This document shows, one piece after another, positions 22,427 through 34,697 of a DNA stretch of 64,000 nucleotides. Under the pieces are notes generated by a model that saw nothing but the letters and a program-made list of their open reading frames with translations, had not been told where the DNA came from and ran no database searches. Each line of letters opens with the position of its first letter. Within the stretch, counting starts at the first letter, position 1. Location of the stretch: assembly GCF_001625215.2 (NCBI RefSeq), contig NC_030381.2:34904689-34968688 (forward strand). Reading direction: 5' to 3'. Made by a program: the position numbers and the translations under genes. This DNA is from Daucus carota subsp. sativus. Taxonomy: Eukaryota > Streptophyta > Magnoliopsida > Apiales > Apiaceae.

Positions 22427-23734
22427 GTCAGAATCATCATAAACTTCATCATCAGAAAGATCGTCAAAAGTTCGCATGTCAAGCTGGTAGCGAAGGATTC
22501 CTCCAATGCCTCCAAAACCTCGGCAAAACTGAGATCCCTCTTGTGATTTGTTTGTAACAAACTCAAGTGTGCAACCAAAGTTCTTATATTTGTCAGCAAA
22601 CCATTCAAGCAGTAGCATCTTGTCCTGAACCTCTAGCTCAGCATTGACTGCTGCATCACGGAAATTACTTTGATCAGCCTCTTGAACTTTGTTCATGTGT
22701 TTAATGATTATTTCATTTGTGATGCTGTGCTTAAGGACATATCTATTAATATCCAGATTCTCCCACACAATAAGAATTTCAACAGCACCCATCTCCAAAG
22801 CCTTTAGAGTATCTTCCACACCAAACACATACTTTCCAGTATCCTGACTAATTTCTCCAAAGTATTTATTTATCAAGCGCTTTTCCTGTATAAACTTCAC
22901 ATTGGAAAGAATCTCCGATGATAGTTCAATTGCTTGAGTAAAACCATTTTCTCCACCATAAGAAACATCCACAACATTCAAAATTTTTGCCTGAAGACGG
23001 GGATCAAACATATCAGACTGACTCAGCTCAGTTTTGAAGTCGGCAGATCCAGCAAGTATTAAACCTGCAACATTAGGCTGGCTGGTGGCAGGATTAATAT
23101 AATGCTGTGTGGCAAGCTCTGCTGTCTTCCTTACATAGTTGTGCCGCTTCTCCATTCGAAGACGAGAAAAACGAAGAGCTGACTGCCCTCCCCTTCCATG
23201 TTTCTTGGGAAGATCAACAGTGAACTTATGAAGAACTTCTCTGGTGTTTCCACTCAATGTCCCGAAAAGGGTCCCATTACCATCCATAACAATAAAGCCA
23301 AACTTGTCATCAGACTCTAAAAGCTCATTCAGAGCTTCAGTATGGAATCTGTTGTCACAAAGATAAAGAGAGGAGTTAATGGGCCTAAAGGGCTCAAAGT
23401 CTTTTGTGACCTTCTTCTCCTTCCCATCATCAGTTACGATGGTCCCAGTGTACAGTACAAGTCCATTTGGAGGAACTCTGTTGTACAGCTTTAGCCTTTG
23501 CTGGGCAGATGTAATTGCACCTAAAACGGATTGGCGATTTACCCTACTTTTAATGTTTGAGGCGGTGCCATATTCATCTCCAAGCATCTTTGTAACTCGA
23601 GATACCTGATCACGAGGAGGCATTATCAAAGATATCATGCTAGTTCCATTTCCACGAGCATCTTCAAGAGACTTGATAAGCTTTTTGATTTGCCAGATCT
23701 GAATGTTCTTGTCAGTTTCATTACTGTCAGACAT
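22424..23734 (-). CDS. eRF1: Eukaryotic peptide chain release factor subunit 1 (eRF1)
   Basis: A single uninterrupted coding exon encodes 436 residues, the normal plant length. eRF1 recognises all three stop codons in the ribosomal A site and triggers peptide release together with eRF3. The stop-decoding N domain has NIKS at residues 60-63 and YxCxxxF at 124-130; the M domain has the catalytic GGQ at 182-184 inside [13 protein letters not shown]; the C domain ends in the acidic [14 protein letters not shown] tail that follows the eRF3-binding part. A 5'UTR intron (23778-24502) separates the coding exon from a short leader exon. The stop is TAG followed by CAATCA, a known readthrough context, and a 3'UTR intron is predicted. 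Promoter elements are listed separately. Confidence 0.98.
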   Translation of the reverse strand: MSDSNETDKNIQIWQIKKLIKSLEDARGNGTSMISLIMPPRDQVSRVTKMLGDEYGTASNIKSRVNRQSVLGAITSAQQRLKLYNRVPPNGLVLYTGTIVTDDGKEKKVTKDFEPFRPINSSLYLCDNRFHTEALNELLESDDKFGFIVMDGNGTLFGTLSGNTREVLHKFTVDLPKKHGRGGQSALRFSRLRMEKRHNYVRKTAELATQHYINPATSQPNVAGLILAGSADFKTELSQSDMFDPRLQAKILNVVDVSYGGENGFTQAIELSSEILSNVKFIQEKRLINKYFGEISQDTGKYVFGVEDTLKALEMGAVEILIVWENLDINRYVLKHSITNEIIIKHMNKVQEADQSNFRDAAVNAELEVQDKMLLLEWFADKYKNFGCTLEFVTNKSQEGSQFCRGFGGIGGILRYQLDMRTFDDLSDDEVYDDSD

Positions 23735-24502
23735 TCTGAGAAAAAGTGAGCACCCACTGGAATTGTATCAGAATTACCTGCAAACAAAACCACAAAAGTC
23801 TTTACTTGGAAATTGAGATTTTCAGGACATGGAATATCCTGAATATAGTGAGAATAATTTAAAAACACAAAAAGGGAAGAATTATAAGTAAGCGGAAAAA
23901 TTTAGCAAATTTCAGTTGGTGAAAATTTGTATATTCCGAGTAACAGTATGGGAATAAATTCCGGTATACACAAGTCGACAATTCATCTTAATGCACAAAA
24001 GCATAGATTACGAATATACACATCTGCAAACCAGAGAAGCACATATATAACAATTCACCTGTACACGAGTGAAGGTAAAAACAGGAAACTTCCCCCTTTC
24101 GATATTCTGCAATTTTGCTAGTTTAATAATATCCATAGAGATACAATAATCACACACTCTAACGACTCTAATGCGCATCATACATGCACGTAAGCCGTAA
24201 CATACTCATTTGCATTCGATAAAAACAACAACAGCTGTCAAACTAATTCATCAATACACGAATATACCTAGGTAATCTATTCCGTAGAATAACAATACTT
24301 CTTGTCAGTTTCTTCAAATCAACCGTATCTACGTCTATAATTTTTGTAATCAAACAAATTATTAATTCATCTTTATGGTTTCAACTTTGGACAGATTCAG
24401 AAGCTACTTAACTATATTTGCAGTAAAATAAGATATGAATTCGTTGTTATAATTAAACAAAGATGACATAGAAATCTGAAGATGAGATGGAGAGAATGTT
24501 AC

Positions 24503-24579
24503 CGCGAGAATTCGTAGCTTCGTGTTCAGCAGTTGAAAAGTAGGGTTTTTAATTATAACTTTGGTCTCCTTTATTTATA
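24503..24579 (-). promoter_or_regulatory. eRF1 core promoter and leader exon
   Basis: On the minus strand TATAAATA occupies 24579-24572. About 30 bases downstream is AAACCCTA (24548-24541), a telo-box commonly found in promoters of plant translation genes. The leader exon then runs to the donor GCG|GTAACA at 24503/24502. The first TA of the TATA box is also the target-site TA of the adjoining Stowaway element. Confidence 0.75.
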
Positions 24580-24828
24580 CTCCCTCCGTCCCCCTGAGCA
24601 GTATACATCGGGGGACGGGCACGCGGCACGGACTTTAATGCTCCTCTAAAGTGCAGTTGTATAATTTATTTTTAAAATTTTATTTTTCTGAATTAAAATT
24701 TAGATGTTATATTTTTATTCAAAAAAAAAATCTCAAAAATAAGTTACGGAACTATGTTTTACAAGAGCATTGAAATGCGTGTCGAGCAGTTAAAAAGAAA
24801 CGTATACAATTAAATGGGACAGAGGGAG
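24580..24828. mobile_element. Stowaway-type MITE upstream of eRF1
   Basis: CTCCCTCCGTCC at the left and GGGACAGAGGGAG at the right form the terminal inverted repeat; TA flanks at 24578-24579 and 24829-24830. The element is 249 bp and abuts the eRF1 TATA box. Confidence 0.92.
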
Positions 24829-24844
24829 TAGTGGGTAAATTGTA

Positions 24845-25051
24845 CTCCCTCCCGACCCGCACGTGCTTTAACACGCTCATAGAATATGGTTTTATAATGT
24901 TTTTCTGAATTTTTTTATTAAATAAAAATTTAAATGTCAAATTTTTATTCAGCGGGAAAAAATTTAAAAAAATATTATGAAACTATACTGTATAGAAGTC
25001 CCGAATTACGTGCCAAAAAGTGGCGTAAAAAATCTGATGGGACAGAGTGAG
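24845..25051. mobile_element. Second Stowaway-type MITE
   Basis: CTCCCTCCCGACC at the left and GGGACAGAGTGAG at the right, with TA at 24843-24844 and 25052-25053. It is 207 bp, 16 bases from the first copy and of related sequence. Confidence 0.85.
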
Positions 25052-25120
25052 TAATTCAGAAGTTCTATTCGGTATCCAACTCGAGTAATTCAAAAGTTCT
25101 ATTCGGTATCCAACTCATAT
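25051..25120. repeat. Tandem duplication of about 34 bp
   Basis: The unit beginning GTAATTCAGAAGTTCTATTC is repeated once with one change; both copies end GTATCCAACTC. It starts at the right edge of the second Stowaway. Confidence 0.85.
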
Positions 25121-25918
25121 CATATGCTACTAATACATAATCAACTTGAATAGGAAATAAACAAGTCGGGTGCAGATTTGTATTTAATTTTTTGATTAAA
25201 AAATTGTGTTTTACATCTATCAACTACGAATAATTTTAGTTAAAATAAACAATTAATAAATATTAGTTGAAATAGTTAATACAAATAATATCAATTAGGA
25301 ATTCTTATTCAGAAGTTTAAAATAATTTGGTACCGAACTAATTTTGAACAAACAAGAGATACAGAGAGAATGTTCGAAAATTTTTCACTTCATAATTCAT
25401 ATTAAGCGGTAGAAAACTAGTAGAGTCTTAAATTGTAACTTTCTTGTATTTTTTTTTATCATAATAGTAACTTTGTTGTATATATGTTATGTAAACACAA
25501 GTCGGCGCAGATTTGTATTTAATCTTTTATCTAAACTATTTAAAGTTAGAATTTAGTCATATATTTGGAAAAAGATACACATTTCATTTTTTATCATATT
25601 TTCAACAATCTTTTATCATAATAAATTTTATCATCTCATTTATATTTATAATTTTTCGTTTTATTTTCTATTTGTTCCATTCCGATTCCGATAACACATC
25701 GGGTGAACACAATCTCGCAACTTTAGATATTCGAAGTAAAGGCGAGTTATTAAAAGACAAATATCTCCAAAAGGAGAAAATGACGAATTAGTCCACATCT
25801 AGTAATAGCCATACTATCAATAAGTCGTCTATACATATCATCCCCAAGACCCCAAACCCAAACCCACTACATCTTCCTCTCATCAACCGATACATACAAC
25901 CTATACACACACGTCAAA
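25121..25918. other. Intergenic, LIFEGUARD promoter
   Basis: AT-rich sequence. The last 120 bases are C/A-rich (ACACACGTCA, CCCAAACCCA) as in plant 5'UTRs. No gene seen. Confidence 0.5.
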
Positions 25919-27903
25919 ATGTACGGATTCACCAGCATAAGCAGCAAGGAAGATGTAGACATCGAATCAGGCTCATCCACGCTCTACCCAGGTCTCAGCC
26001 ATGGCGAGAATCAGCTTCGTTGGGGCTTTATCCGCAAGGTCTACGGAATTCTCGCCGCCCAGATGATCTTGACCACGATCATCTCCTCCGTCACCGTGCT
26101 TTATGCTCCGGTGAATGAAGTGCTTCGCGGGAATTCTGGGCTTCTGCTCTTTCTCCTCGTCTTGCCTCTCGTTTGTAAGCCTTTTTGTTTGTAAATACGC
26201 GAAATTTGTATAGTTTGTTTTGTTCTGATTGGATCGGATTGTAGTGAAATTGGATCTGTGTTTGTTTGATGAGAATTTTGTGGGTTTGTAATTGAATTGG
26301 GGTTTAGGGTTTGTTGTGAAATTGGGTATTGGTGTTGTTTGATCCTCGTGTGGGTTTGAGGATGGGGTTGTGTGTGATATTGGGGATACTTTTCCGGTTG
26401 GGTGAATGGGAGGTTTTGATCTGTGTATCTGCTTTTGGGTTTTGTGCTTCGGGTTTCGGGTAATTAGTGGGAGGTTTCTGTTGGATATATATTTGGTATT
26501 TTACTTCGGGGTGAATTTATTAAAGGAACCATGGAATCAATTTAGTTTTCTTGTATTGTTTGCTCGTGATTAGGATCGAGTTTCCATTGTGATCATCGTT
26601 GTTGTGGTCTCTTCATGACAGGCTTTTGTTGATTGATGGTGATGTCCGTTGCGTAAATTGCCTACAGACTACAGAGTTTCTTATTTATGAGTTCTTATCA
26701 CTTCTTTCCTTGTAATTGAGTCATTGCTTGTGTTTGCAATGGGTTGTAAATTCGTTGTATTCTCTTTTTGATTCATATTCATGTTACTTCCTTACCAAAA
26801 ATCTCTTAATCTATGCCTGGATAGTGGATACACAATTCTATAGTATGTGTATTTAATAATCCATGCCCATCTTGCTAGTAAACTCGTTGACCGTGAAAAA
26901 TGTCAACTTCCACCTCTTTGGTTGTTCTAAAGCTCATTCCTGGTTGACTTTGTCTTAATTTTACATCAATGTACCTGGCAATAGATCTATTTTAAATGTG
27001 GATTAAAAGGAATTAGGAAATGGGTGTAAGATCACAAGTTAAGGTTTAACGTTTGCAGTCTGTTATTGTCTTGCTTCTTGTTGAATTAATCTAATCTGGA
27101 TATATGTGCCATCGTTGTAATATCTATGTGTGGATAAGGGAAGGGAAAATCAAGATTTGCGACTTCATGTGTGCATGTAATGAAACGTTTGTTATCTCTT
27201 GTAGAACTTTGCTACCTTGTGCTAAAACAATGTGTACATGTTCTATGCAGTGTTGTGGCCCTTGTACGTGTATCAGCAGAAACATCCTATAAATTTGGTT
27301 TTACTTGGACTCTGGACGTCATGCCTTAGCATTACTGTTGGTGTCAGCTGTGCCAATACTGATGGTATGTTATCGTTTTAGCTTTTGGGTGTGTTCATTT
27401 GACGAAGATAAATTTGATCACTAATTTTTCAATTGATTTTCTGCAGGGAAAATTGTGCTTGAGGCATTGATTTTAACCTCAGCAGTTGTTGCATCTCTCA
27501 CCGCATACACTTTCTGGGCTTCTAAGAAGGGCAAAGACTTCAGCTTTCTAGGACCAATCTTGTTTACCAGCCTTTTTGTTCTCCTCTTGACAAGTTTCCT
27601 CCAGGTCCTCATCTCCCTGTTTGTACATATATGGTTCCTAATCAGCTGCACTGCGTTCTGTTTATGCTAAATTTGGATTTAATTTTCTTTTTTCAGATGT
27701 TCTTCCCTCTTGGATCTACCTCAACTGCTGTTTATGGTGGAATCAGTGCAGTAGTTTTCTCAGGCTACATTGTTTACGACACTCAGAACCTGATTAAGCG
27801 ATTCAGCTATGATGAGTACATATGGGCCACGGTCACTCTTTATCTGGATATCCTCAATCTGTTCCTTACCATTTTGCGGATGCTGAGACAGGGAGACAAC
27901 TAG
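25919..27903 (+). CDS. LIFEGUARD / BI-1-like (TMBIM) membrane protein
   Basis: Exons 25919-26174, 27251-27364, 27447-27604 and 27697-27903 join in phase (all GT-AG) to 244 residues. After a ~40-residue soluble N-terminus (MYGFTSISSKEDVDIES) come about seven hydrophobic segments typical of the Bax-inhibitor-1 family. The C-terminal hallmark VYDTQNLIKR followed by YLDILNLFLTILRMLRQGDN identifies the plant LFG branch. These ER/Golgi/tonoplast proteins modulate calcium leak and cell death, and some Arabidopsis members influence powdery-mildew susceptibility; the exact paralogue is not assigned. Intron 1 is long (1,076 nt); the others are about 80-90 nt. Confidence 0.96.
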
Positions 27904-29609
27904 ACGTGCCGTACATATCATGAATGTCTTATATTAAAGAAAAGTACTCTTTAACTCATTTGTATATGAGTCTTACCTAATGTAGTATGGATAATGCTTG
28001 TGTGAGAAGTTGGACCTACAGTTTCATATTTCAGATTCAATGATGTTGAATATTAAGATGTTTCAGCATCATTTTATTATTTTTTTTGTGATGAATACAT
28101 GTTTCCTCGTTATGGTTAAGGGTTCTGGTGCAATGTATAAATATTTTCGTTCTTGGAGTTCGGTAGGAGGTGGACAGGAGGTATACAATGAGTATCACCA
28201 TAAAAATGAAAGCGAAGTGTCAACTAGAATTACTAGTACTCGGTTGGAAAACGGTGATGTCTTTGACATGCTGTTTAAGCAAACCCCGGCGTCGGTGGTG
28301 TAGAACTGTCGATAGGGGGTTCTTTTTCACAATCTTTCTTAGGTGGTTCTATTTAATCATATTTTCAGCAAAGTGCCTGCTAAATCTTTTATATTACTGC
28401 CGGGTAGAAACTATATATATGGTGTAGTACGAGCTATATATATGTAGAAACTACTAAAGAAGATGTTCTAAATACTACTATCAATTAACTTTTGTGTTTG
28501 TCAAACGATGTACATTAGCTGATTATGGAACATACAGTACACACAGCACATAAATTGCGGACAACGAGCCTTGGGAACTGCTCTTAAGATCCCACCAGTA
28601 ACAAGAAATCTGCAAATTTGCAACTCATCTTGAACTGCACTTATCTTAGCGCCAGTAGACCGGTTTCAAACTTGAATCCAAATTTGAACCACCATTACTC
28701 CCAATTTGCTTAGAAACAGAATTTTCTATTGGGTTATTGGGTTTCAACCCAATATGAATTGGACTATGATTTGAGTTAGAAATCAGAATTGACTACGAAG
28801 ACTTAGTTACTTTAGGATTATGATTTGTCTAAGATGACCGTATATATATAGTCATATTGTTTGTTTGTTAGGTATGCTTGAGTATTGTTAGACTTGACTA
28901 TTCTCGTTTATTTGCGTAATATTATTGATAACGGTAATTAATAATACACGTTGGGCGTGGATTTTCCGTGTCATATACTTTTGTGTGTGCGCTTTGAATT
29001 TAAAGGTAGATCTCTTATATTATTCCTAACATTTTTCGCTATCATGTTAATTAGCAAGTAAGCTCCTCGTCCTCGGAATGTTTAAAATTGCAACTGGCTA
29101 TATTTGATCAATGAAGACTGCACTTTGGATTGCTGGCATTCATTGTAGTGCTACTACAATCCGTGTCTGCGTCTGATAATAAACTTAAGCATGATTTTAA
29201 GCTTGTTTGTTTGGTCATAATTTGAGATTAGGAGTCCTATTTCATGATCAAGAATAAAGGAAACAGAATATGTGTAGTACTTTGTGTTCATAACAGATTC
29301 TATTAATACTCCGTTTCTATAATTAGCCAGTTTCTGGTATCACTGCATTATTTCTTTCAAACACAAATATCCACAATCACAAAAGGTCTTCACAAGTCCA
29401 AACTTTGTGCTACCTTTCATCCCAACCTCAAAATTTCATGCACCTTTTCCTCCAGAACCAAACTTTTACAAATCAACAAACCTTGCAAACTCATCATCTC
29501 TGTGTTCAGATAATTGAGTTGCACAATTCTGCTAACTAATTAAATGGATAATTTCTTGTATTCAAATCTTTCTAGCTAGCAGCTCTAACAATAATCTCAT
29601 CTCGACAGG
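27904..29609. other. Intergenic between LFG and GATL
   Basis: The LFG 3'UTR is probably within the first ~250 bases. The remainder is AT-rich, with no supportable gene. A 166-bp segment at 28866-29031 begins TGTTAGG and ends CCTAACA, but lacks a matching target duplication. Confidence 0.5.
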
Positions 29610-30659
29610 ATGGCCTTCTGGAGTTCCTCTCCCCACCTCCCTCTGCTACTCCTCGGCCTCCTGTCTGTCCTCCTCCACCCCCCTGCCACCGGTATTCGTT
29701 TTGTAAAAAGCAACATCCAATTGCCTTCAGACGACGACCTCCCTGCCTTCCGAGAAGCCCCTGCCTTCCGCAACAGCGACAATTGTGCATTGCAGAATCA
29801 TGTCCACATTGTAATGACTCTGGATGTAAATTACATCAGAGGCACAATGGCAGCTGTGCTATCAATGCTACAACATTCAACATGCCCTGATAACCTATCT
29901 TTCCATTTCTTATGCCTTCATTACCAACCTAAAATTTTCTCAACCATTAAATCAACTTTCCCTTACCTTAAATTCAACGTATATTATTTCGATTCAACTA
30001 GGGTCCAAGGCAAGATATCCAGGTCTATACGACATGCATTGGATCAACCTCTGAATTACGCCAGAATATATATGTCTGAAATCCTCCCACAAGACGTGAA
30101 GCGTGTGATATATTTGGACTCTGATATCATCGTTGTCGACGACATTACCAAGCTATATGAAGTAGACATGGAAGACAAGGTGGTTGCTGCACCAGAATAT
30201 TGCCATGCCAACTTCACCTCCTATTTCACAGATAATTTCTGGAAAGACCCTAAATTTTCCCGGACCTTCGAGGGGCGGACCCCTTGTTACTTTAACACCG
30301 GAGTGATGGTGGTGAATGTCGAAAAATGGAGGAGGGGAAGGTACACCTACAAGGTGGAGAGGTGGATGAGAATACAAAAGAAGAGGAGAATTTATCAGCT
30401 AGGGTCTTTGCCACCAATTTTACTTGCTCTGGCTGGTGATATCAAAGCTGTTGATCATAGATGGAACCAACATGGCTTAGGTGGTGACAACTATGAAGGG
30501 AAATGCAGGTCACTTCATCCGGGGCCTATTAGCTTGTTGCATTGGAGTGGCAAGGGGAAACCATGGCTAAGGCTGGATTCTCAGAGACCATGTACCATTG
30601 ATCATCTATGGGCGCCGTATGATCTGTATCGTTCTTCCAGAGTTGCTTTGGAAGAGTAA
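29610..30659 (+). CDS. Galacturonosyltransferase-like (GATL), glycosyltransferase family 8
   Basis: This intronless ORF of 349 residues has the typical length and gene structure of plant GATL genes. A hydrophobic stretch at residues 10-22 is a signal peptide or anchor for the Golgi. The GT8 domain shows the metal/nucleotide-sugar motif DSD at 170-172 in [13 protein letters not shown], then [12 protein letters not shown] around 225-236 and the C-terminal HWSGKGKPW at 311-319. GATL proteins lack the long N-terminal stem of GAUTs and act in pectin and xylan synthesis, probably with UDP-galacturonate or as partners of GAUT enzymes; the exact activity is inferred. The start ATG follows CGACAGG and precedes the hydrophobic stretch. 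Confidence 0.96.
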   Translation: MAFWSSSPHLPLLLLGLLSVLLHPPATGIRFVKSNIQLPSDDDLPAFREAPAFRNSDNCALQNHVHIVMTLDVNYIRGTMAAVLSMLQHSTCPDNLSFHFLCLHYQPKIFSTIKSTFPYLKFNVYYFDSTRVQGKISRSIRHALDQPLNYARIYMSEILPQDVKRVIYLDSDIIVVDDITKLYEVDMEDKVVAAPEYCHANFTSYFTDNFWKDPKFSRTFEGRTPCYFNTGVMVVNVEKWRRGRYTYKVERWMRIQKKRRIYQLGSLPPILLALAGDIKAVDHRWNQHGLGGDNYEGKCRSLHPGPISLLHWSGKGKPWLRLDSQRPCTIDHLWAPYDLYRSSRVALEE

Positions 30660-31037
30660 GATATGTATTAGGCACAAGCAAGTTGAATCTTTTTTCTTAG
30701 GTAGGATCATACGTAGTTAAAGTTTTGTTTAGGAAATGGGAATGGTTAGGTTTTATGTGTACAATTCATAGGATTTTGATGTAAAACTATTGCATTAGTT
30801 GAATGTTAAATTTTATACATTAGTCAAGATTAGATGAGACTTGTGTGAATGGAATCCATTGAAGTTCATCTAACACAAACATAAACTATGCCACCTGAGG
30901 GGCTTTCTAACATGGAATTAGCAATGAACACCCTTCTCTAGTCCACTTTGAGACAGGCAAATCAGTGAATATACGTCCTGTTTGGAGGTGCTTTGGTAAG
31001 CATGGAAATAAATACAAGTTTCCCACAAAAAAATATC

Positions 31038-31564
31038 AGAGCAAGTCCGAGTGATGTATACGAGAGATGTATTATATAATGTTCTATGTTAAAATTTGAG
31101 GATACTGGATAAAAATGTTTATCCAAAATGGTCCCGAAGATGTTTCCCACAACATTTTTGGACCTTATTTTCAAGACATCTCTTTTTACCGTATCTTATA
31201 TTTTATGATGAATTATTAACTATTACACATATTCTCTTTCTCTCTCGACTATATTGTCCTTTAATAATGAAGAACACTTTTATTAATAAAACACTATTAA
31301 ATATATAGCGGGGATAAAGGCACATGGTTGAAATTTGAAATTAGTTAAATTTGTTATGTACATCATTTTTATTTATACAACCATGAAAACTCTTAACTAA
31401 AAAATGAGTTTGACACACCAAAAATAATAAGTATAGTTATAGACAACAGAAGAGTATAGGAGTATGATTGGAGTGTGATATTTTCACGAGATTATCTTTA
31501 ATTTTTATTTTTGGTATGTTAGCTCATTTTTTAACTAAAGATTTTTTATGATTGGAGTTGCTCT
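31038..31564. mobile_element. MITE-like inverted-terminal element
   Basis: The left end AGAGCAAGTCCGAGTGAT and the inverted complement of the right end (AGAGCAACTCCAATCAT) form an imperfect terminal repeat. Nested inside is a second inverted pair: TTAACTAAAAAATGAG near 31395 and its complement near 31530. Target duplication not determined. A related motif recurs near 56190-56260. Confidence 0.6.
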
Positions 31565-31565
31565 A

Positions 31566-31627
31566 AGAAATCATTTTAATTTTTTTGACACTTAAAGAAA
31601 TCATTTTAATTTTTTTGACACTTAAAG
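31566..31627. repeat. Two tandem 31-bp repeats
   Basis: AAGAAATCATTTTAATTTTT followed by TTGACACTTAA is present twice in a row. Confidence 0.9.
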
Positions 31628-32108
31628 AGGTGTATTCGATTGAGATCCTAAAGGATTTTTTTGCATTCATATGAGGATATTCAGTTATATTGTTTTTTTT
31701 TTTTTGCAAGGCAATTAGGATTGTTTAAATCCATTAAAATCTTGGGATATCATTTGGGATTTATACTACAAAATTTGGTGATGTTCAATTAGGATTATAA
31801 ATTATACTTAAAAAACCGATAGTATTCAATTGAGATTGTTTAAAATCCATTAAAATTTGATATATTCAAATGTTGATGGATTTTTTTGAATTTCATAAAA
31901 TTATGGATTTTGTAGGATTAATCATTATATTTTAAGGTTTTGAAATCTATCAAAATCAATGAGATTTTAAAGTATTGTGTTTAAATCTTAAATAATCTAT
32001 ATCAATTCTGCATATTTTATTAAAAATCCATACAAAATCAAAATCACACACAATCCATAATATTACTAAACTAAAAATCATATATTAAAATTCCAGTCAA
32101 ATACCCTT
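31627..32108. mobile_element. Probable MITE (inverted ends GGTGTATTCGATTGAGAT)
   Basis: The left end GGTGTATTCGATTGAGAT and the inverted complement of the right end (GGGTATTTGACTGGAATTT) are related. The interior repeatedly carries AAATCCATTAAAATC-type motifs in both orientations. Target duplication not resolved. Confidence 0.5.
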
Positions 32109-32406
32109 GTTTAATGAAATAAAACATAGTGTCCGTTTCATGCGTCAAAACCGAAATTTATGCACGTTACCAAATATAACATACAAATAAAAAACGGGCC
32201 CAGATTTTTTTCCCTTATCCTTAAAAAAAAGAATAGAATTCGGGTAAGAAAAATAAGATGTAACTGAAAAAGAAGTCCGAATGTAACACAAAATTGGGGT
32301 CATGTTCATCAGAGCTTTCAAATTCGAGTCCAGGTGCATCTGCCTCTTGATATATATGAACATTTCATCTCTGACCATTTCTCTGTGTTATTTGTATACT
32401 CTTGCT

Positions 32407-33018
32407 ATGGCGACAAATGGGTTGTCAGTTCACAAATCCGAGGAAGAATGGCGAGCCATTCTCTCCCCAGAACAATTCCATATCCTACGGGACAAGGGAA
32501 CCGAGTCAGTCTCATATTTTACACATGTTCTTTGTCTTGTCATAATATCGCGATTATTTTTGATGCAGAACAATTGTGCTAACCTGTTTGTATTCACAGG
32601 CCTCGCGGCACTGGCCACTATGACAAGTTTTATGATGAGGGGGTGTACAATTGTGCTGGTTGCGGAACACCTCTTTACAAATCTGGAACCAAGTTCAGCT
32701 CTGGCTGTGGCTGGCCTGCTTTCTTTGAAGGCCTCCCTGGAGCCATTAACCGCACTGTAAGCGTCTTCGTGTTTTGTTTCGTTAAGATTATTATTTTGTT
32801 TTATATGCCGAGAGCTTTGTGGAATTGAACAGTAACATAAAATTTGACAAAATCTGCAGCCGGATGCGGATGGAAGGAGGACTGAGATAACATGTGCAGC
32901 TTGTGGAGGACACCTGGGACACGTCTTCAAAGGCGAGGGATTCAAGACCCCAACTGATGAACGTCATTGTGTTAACAGTGTGTCCATCAAGTTTGTCCCT
33001 GAGAAAAGTGATTTATAA
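32407..33018 (+). CDS. MSRB: Peptide methionine-R-sulfoxide reductase B (MsrB)
   Basis: Exons 32407-32504, 32600-32756 and 32860-33018 join in phase to 137 residues starting [19 protein letters not shown]. MsrB reduces methionine-R-sulfoxide in oxidised proteins. Visible motifs are the structural zinc site of two CxxC pairs (Cys51/54 and Cys97/100), the substrate loop GCGWPAFF, and the catalytic Cys122 in [12 protein letters not shown]. No transit peptide precedes the domain from this ATG, which points to the cytosolic subgroup. An in-frame ATG at 32302 would add 35 hydrophobic residues; the shorter start is preferred because MATNGL is typical of cytosolic MsrB. Confidence 0.96.
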
Positions 33019-34028
33019 GTTTGATGTTTTAGATAGTGAATGTGGCCATTAATAAAGTGTGTACCGTTGAGGTTTTAGTTATTTGAACTGTAATCTCCGG
33101 ACAAGTCTGTTTCCCATTCACATCTTCCTGCTTTATTTGGAATATTTGTTATCGTTACATGAACTTGATACCCATATGCTTTGTTCTGAATATCTTAAAT
33201 GGCTCATTCTTGCCAAAATGTAACATGGGATGATTACAATTATCTCACAGAAGATCACCATTTTGGTTTTTTTACCATAGTTCTGCATACATTGTGTCTA
33301 GATCATTTAAGCTCTGGTTTATTATATGTAAGAGGGACGAAGATGACACCATTGATGATGCTTAAAGATCATCCTGCAGAATGCAGAGCGGATCAAAGTC
33401 ACCCGATCCATGTATCTCCATACATCCAAGGCGGCTTTCATCCTTGAAAATGTGCACATCCAGAAACTCCTGATCACCATTCTTGTTTTAGCTTTATTCC
33501 ACAGTGATAAAAAACAATTATGTTAAGGGTGAATGATTTCAGAACGAATGGAATGAAAAATGAACTATCTATGAAATTTTATTCCTTCCTTCATTCGATT
33601 TCTTATATTACGTGTTAAAGATCACATCTGGAATTCTCTATTGTCTCCTGCCTCTAATTTCTTCTCAAATCTTATTATTTCATTCCGTTTCATTTTCCTC
33701 AACCAAACACAATAGAAAGAGTATAAATGGCAGAAAAGAATGATATATTTAACCCCAAGCTCTTATGGTGCATGTAAAATTCATATCATATACAATGATA
33801 ATTGATAGTACAAACTACACTTCTCACAGCATGTTGCCACAATATAACATAGATATTAATTCTTGTATTATGTGTGTGTGTGTGATTTTACAATGTTAGT
33901 AGAATATTAACAAGACAACATTTTCAGATACATATTTTCTCCCCACATTTATCAAAAAATTAAATATGGAAAGTTGTTTTAAATATATCTGAAAATATTA
34001 GTCGTTTTTATGATTCTACTTTGTTATT
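33019..34028. other. Intergenic between MsrB and PNRC-like gene
   Basis: It holds the MsrB 3'UTR (first ~150 bases) and the 3' flank of the minus-strand gene. AT-rich; a (TG)n run sits near 33871. No gene seen. Confidence 0.55.
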
Positions 34029-34697
34029 TCAATTTGAGTCCAATCGGAGCAATCGCCGCAAATCTTTCGTCGCCGAATCATCAACTAACTTCTGACCTCC
34101 ACCGCCTTTTTTGAAAAACGACGGCACCGGTAAAGCTCTTGGCGACGGCGACATCGTCACCGCCGATCCGGCATATACGTCTGGTAACCCGACCCGAACC
34201 TGCTTCGTTACAGTTTCCGGATCTGGACCTAACCTTCCGGTTCCGTACACCGCCATTTCACCGCCGTTATCCTCATTCGCCGCCGTGATCGATACCAGCG
34301 ATTCACCGCGCCGTAAAATTCTCACCTTTTCGGCGACGAGAAGGTTTTTATTGTTGTTACCGATCTGATTTTGTTTGTACGTCAAATCTCCGGCGCTCGC
34401 CGATCGTTTCGAGAAACTAATTGGCTCTGATGATCGCTTTTTCTCCGGCGAGCGTCTCAATTGTACCGGAGACCTCTTCCTTTGCTCCGGTGAGTTTCTC
34501 AATTGTACCGGCGATCTCTTCCTCTGCTCCGAGTTTCTCAATTGCACCGGACGATCCGACCTAATCACCGGCCTATTAACCTTCGGAATACCGCTCTTAA
34601 ATCCATTAAAACTGGTGTTCCGGCGATGAAACGCCGGCGGAGGGACTCCGATCCGGTGAGTCAAACAATCCTGAGGTCTCAACACTTGCGTGCCCAT
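34029..34697 (-). CDS. Basic proline-rich protein with PNRC-like motif
   Basis: An intronless ORF of 222 residues, noticeably more GC-rich than its flanks, as real exons are here. Residues ~45-90 contain three imperfect repeats of the form SPVQLRNSPEQRKR. Near the C-terminus are DVYAGSAVTMSPSPRALPVPSFF and the terminal TKDLRRLLRLDSN. The SPSPRALPVPSF segment resembles the proline-rich motif of PNRC proteins, which in animals binds the decapping co-activator EVH1 domain. A role in mRNA decapping or transcription is therefore only a suggestion. Predicted largely disordered and nuclear/cytosolic; no signal peptide or membrane segment. Confidence 0.8.
   Translation of the reverse strand: MGTQVLRPQDCLTHRIGVPPPAFHRRNTSFNGFKSGIPKVNRPVIRSDRPVQLRNSEQRKRSPVQLRNSPEQRKRSPVQLRRSPEKKRSSEPISFSKRSASAGDLTYKQNQIGNNNKNLLVAEKVRILRRGESLVSITAANEDNGGEMAVYGTGRLGPDPETVTKQVRVGLPDVYAGSAVTMSPSPRALPVPSFFKKGGGGQKLVDDSATKDLRRLLRLDSN

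Larger units (their letters stand above)
30660..32406. other. Intergenic with MITE-like repeats
   Basis: The GATL 3' flank is followed by AT-rich repeats listed separately (31038-31564, 31566-31627, 31627-32108). No gene seen. Confidence 0.6.

Noticed and set aside
22123..22608. A 161-codon minus-strand ORF overlapping eRF1
   Set aside because: It is an out-of-frame shadow of the eRF1 end and 3'UTR.
28866..29031. TGTTAGG...CCTAACA segment as a solo LTR
   Set aside because: Flanking five bases do not match and no primer site or polypurine tract was seen; too short to support.
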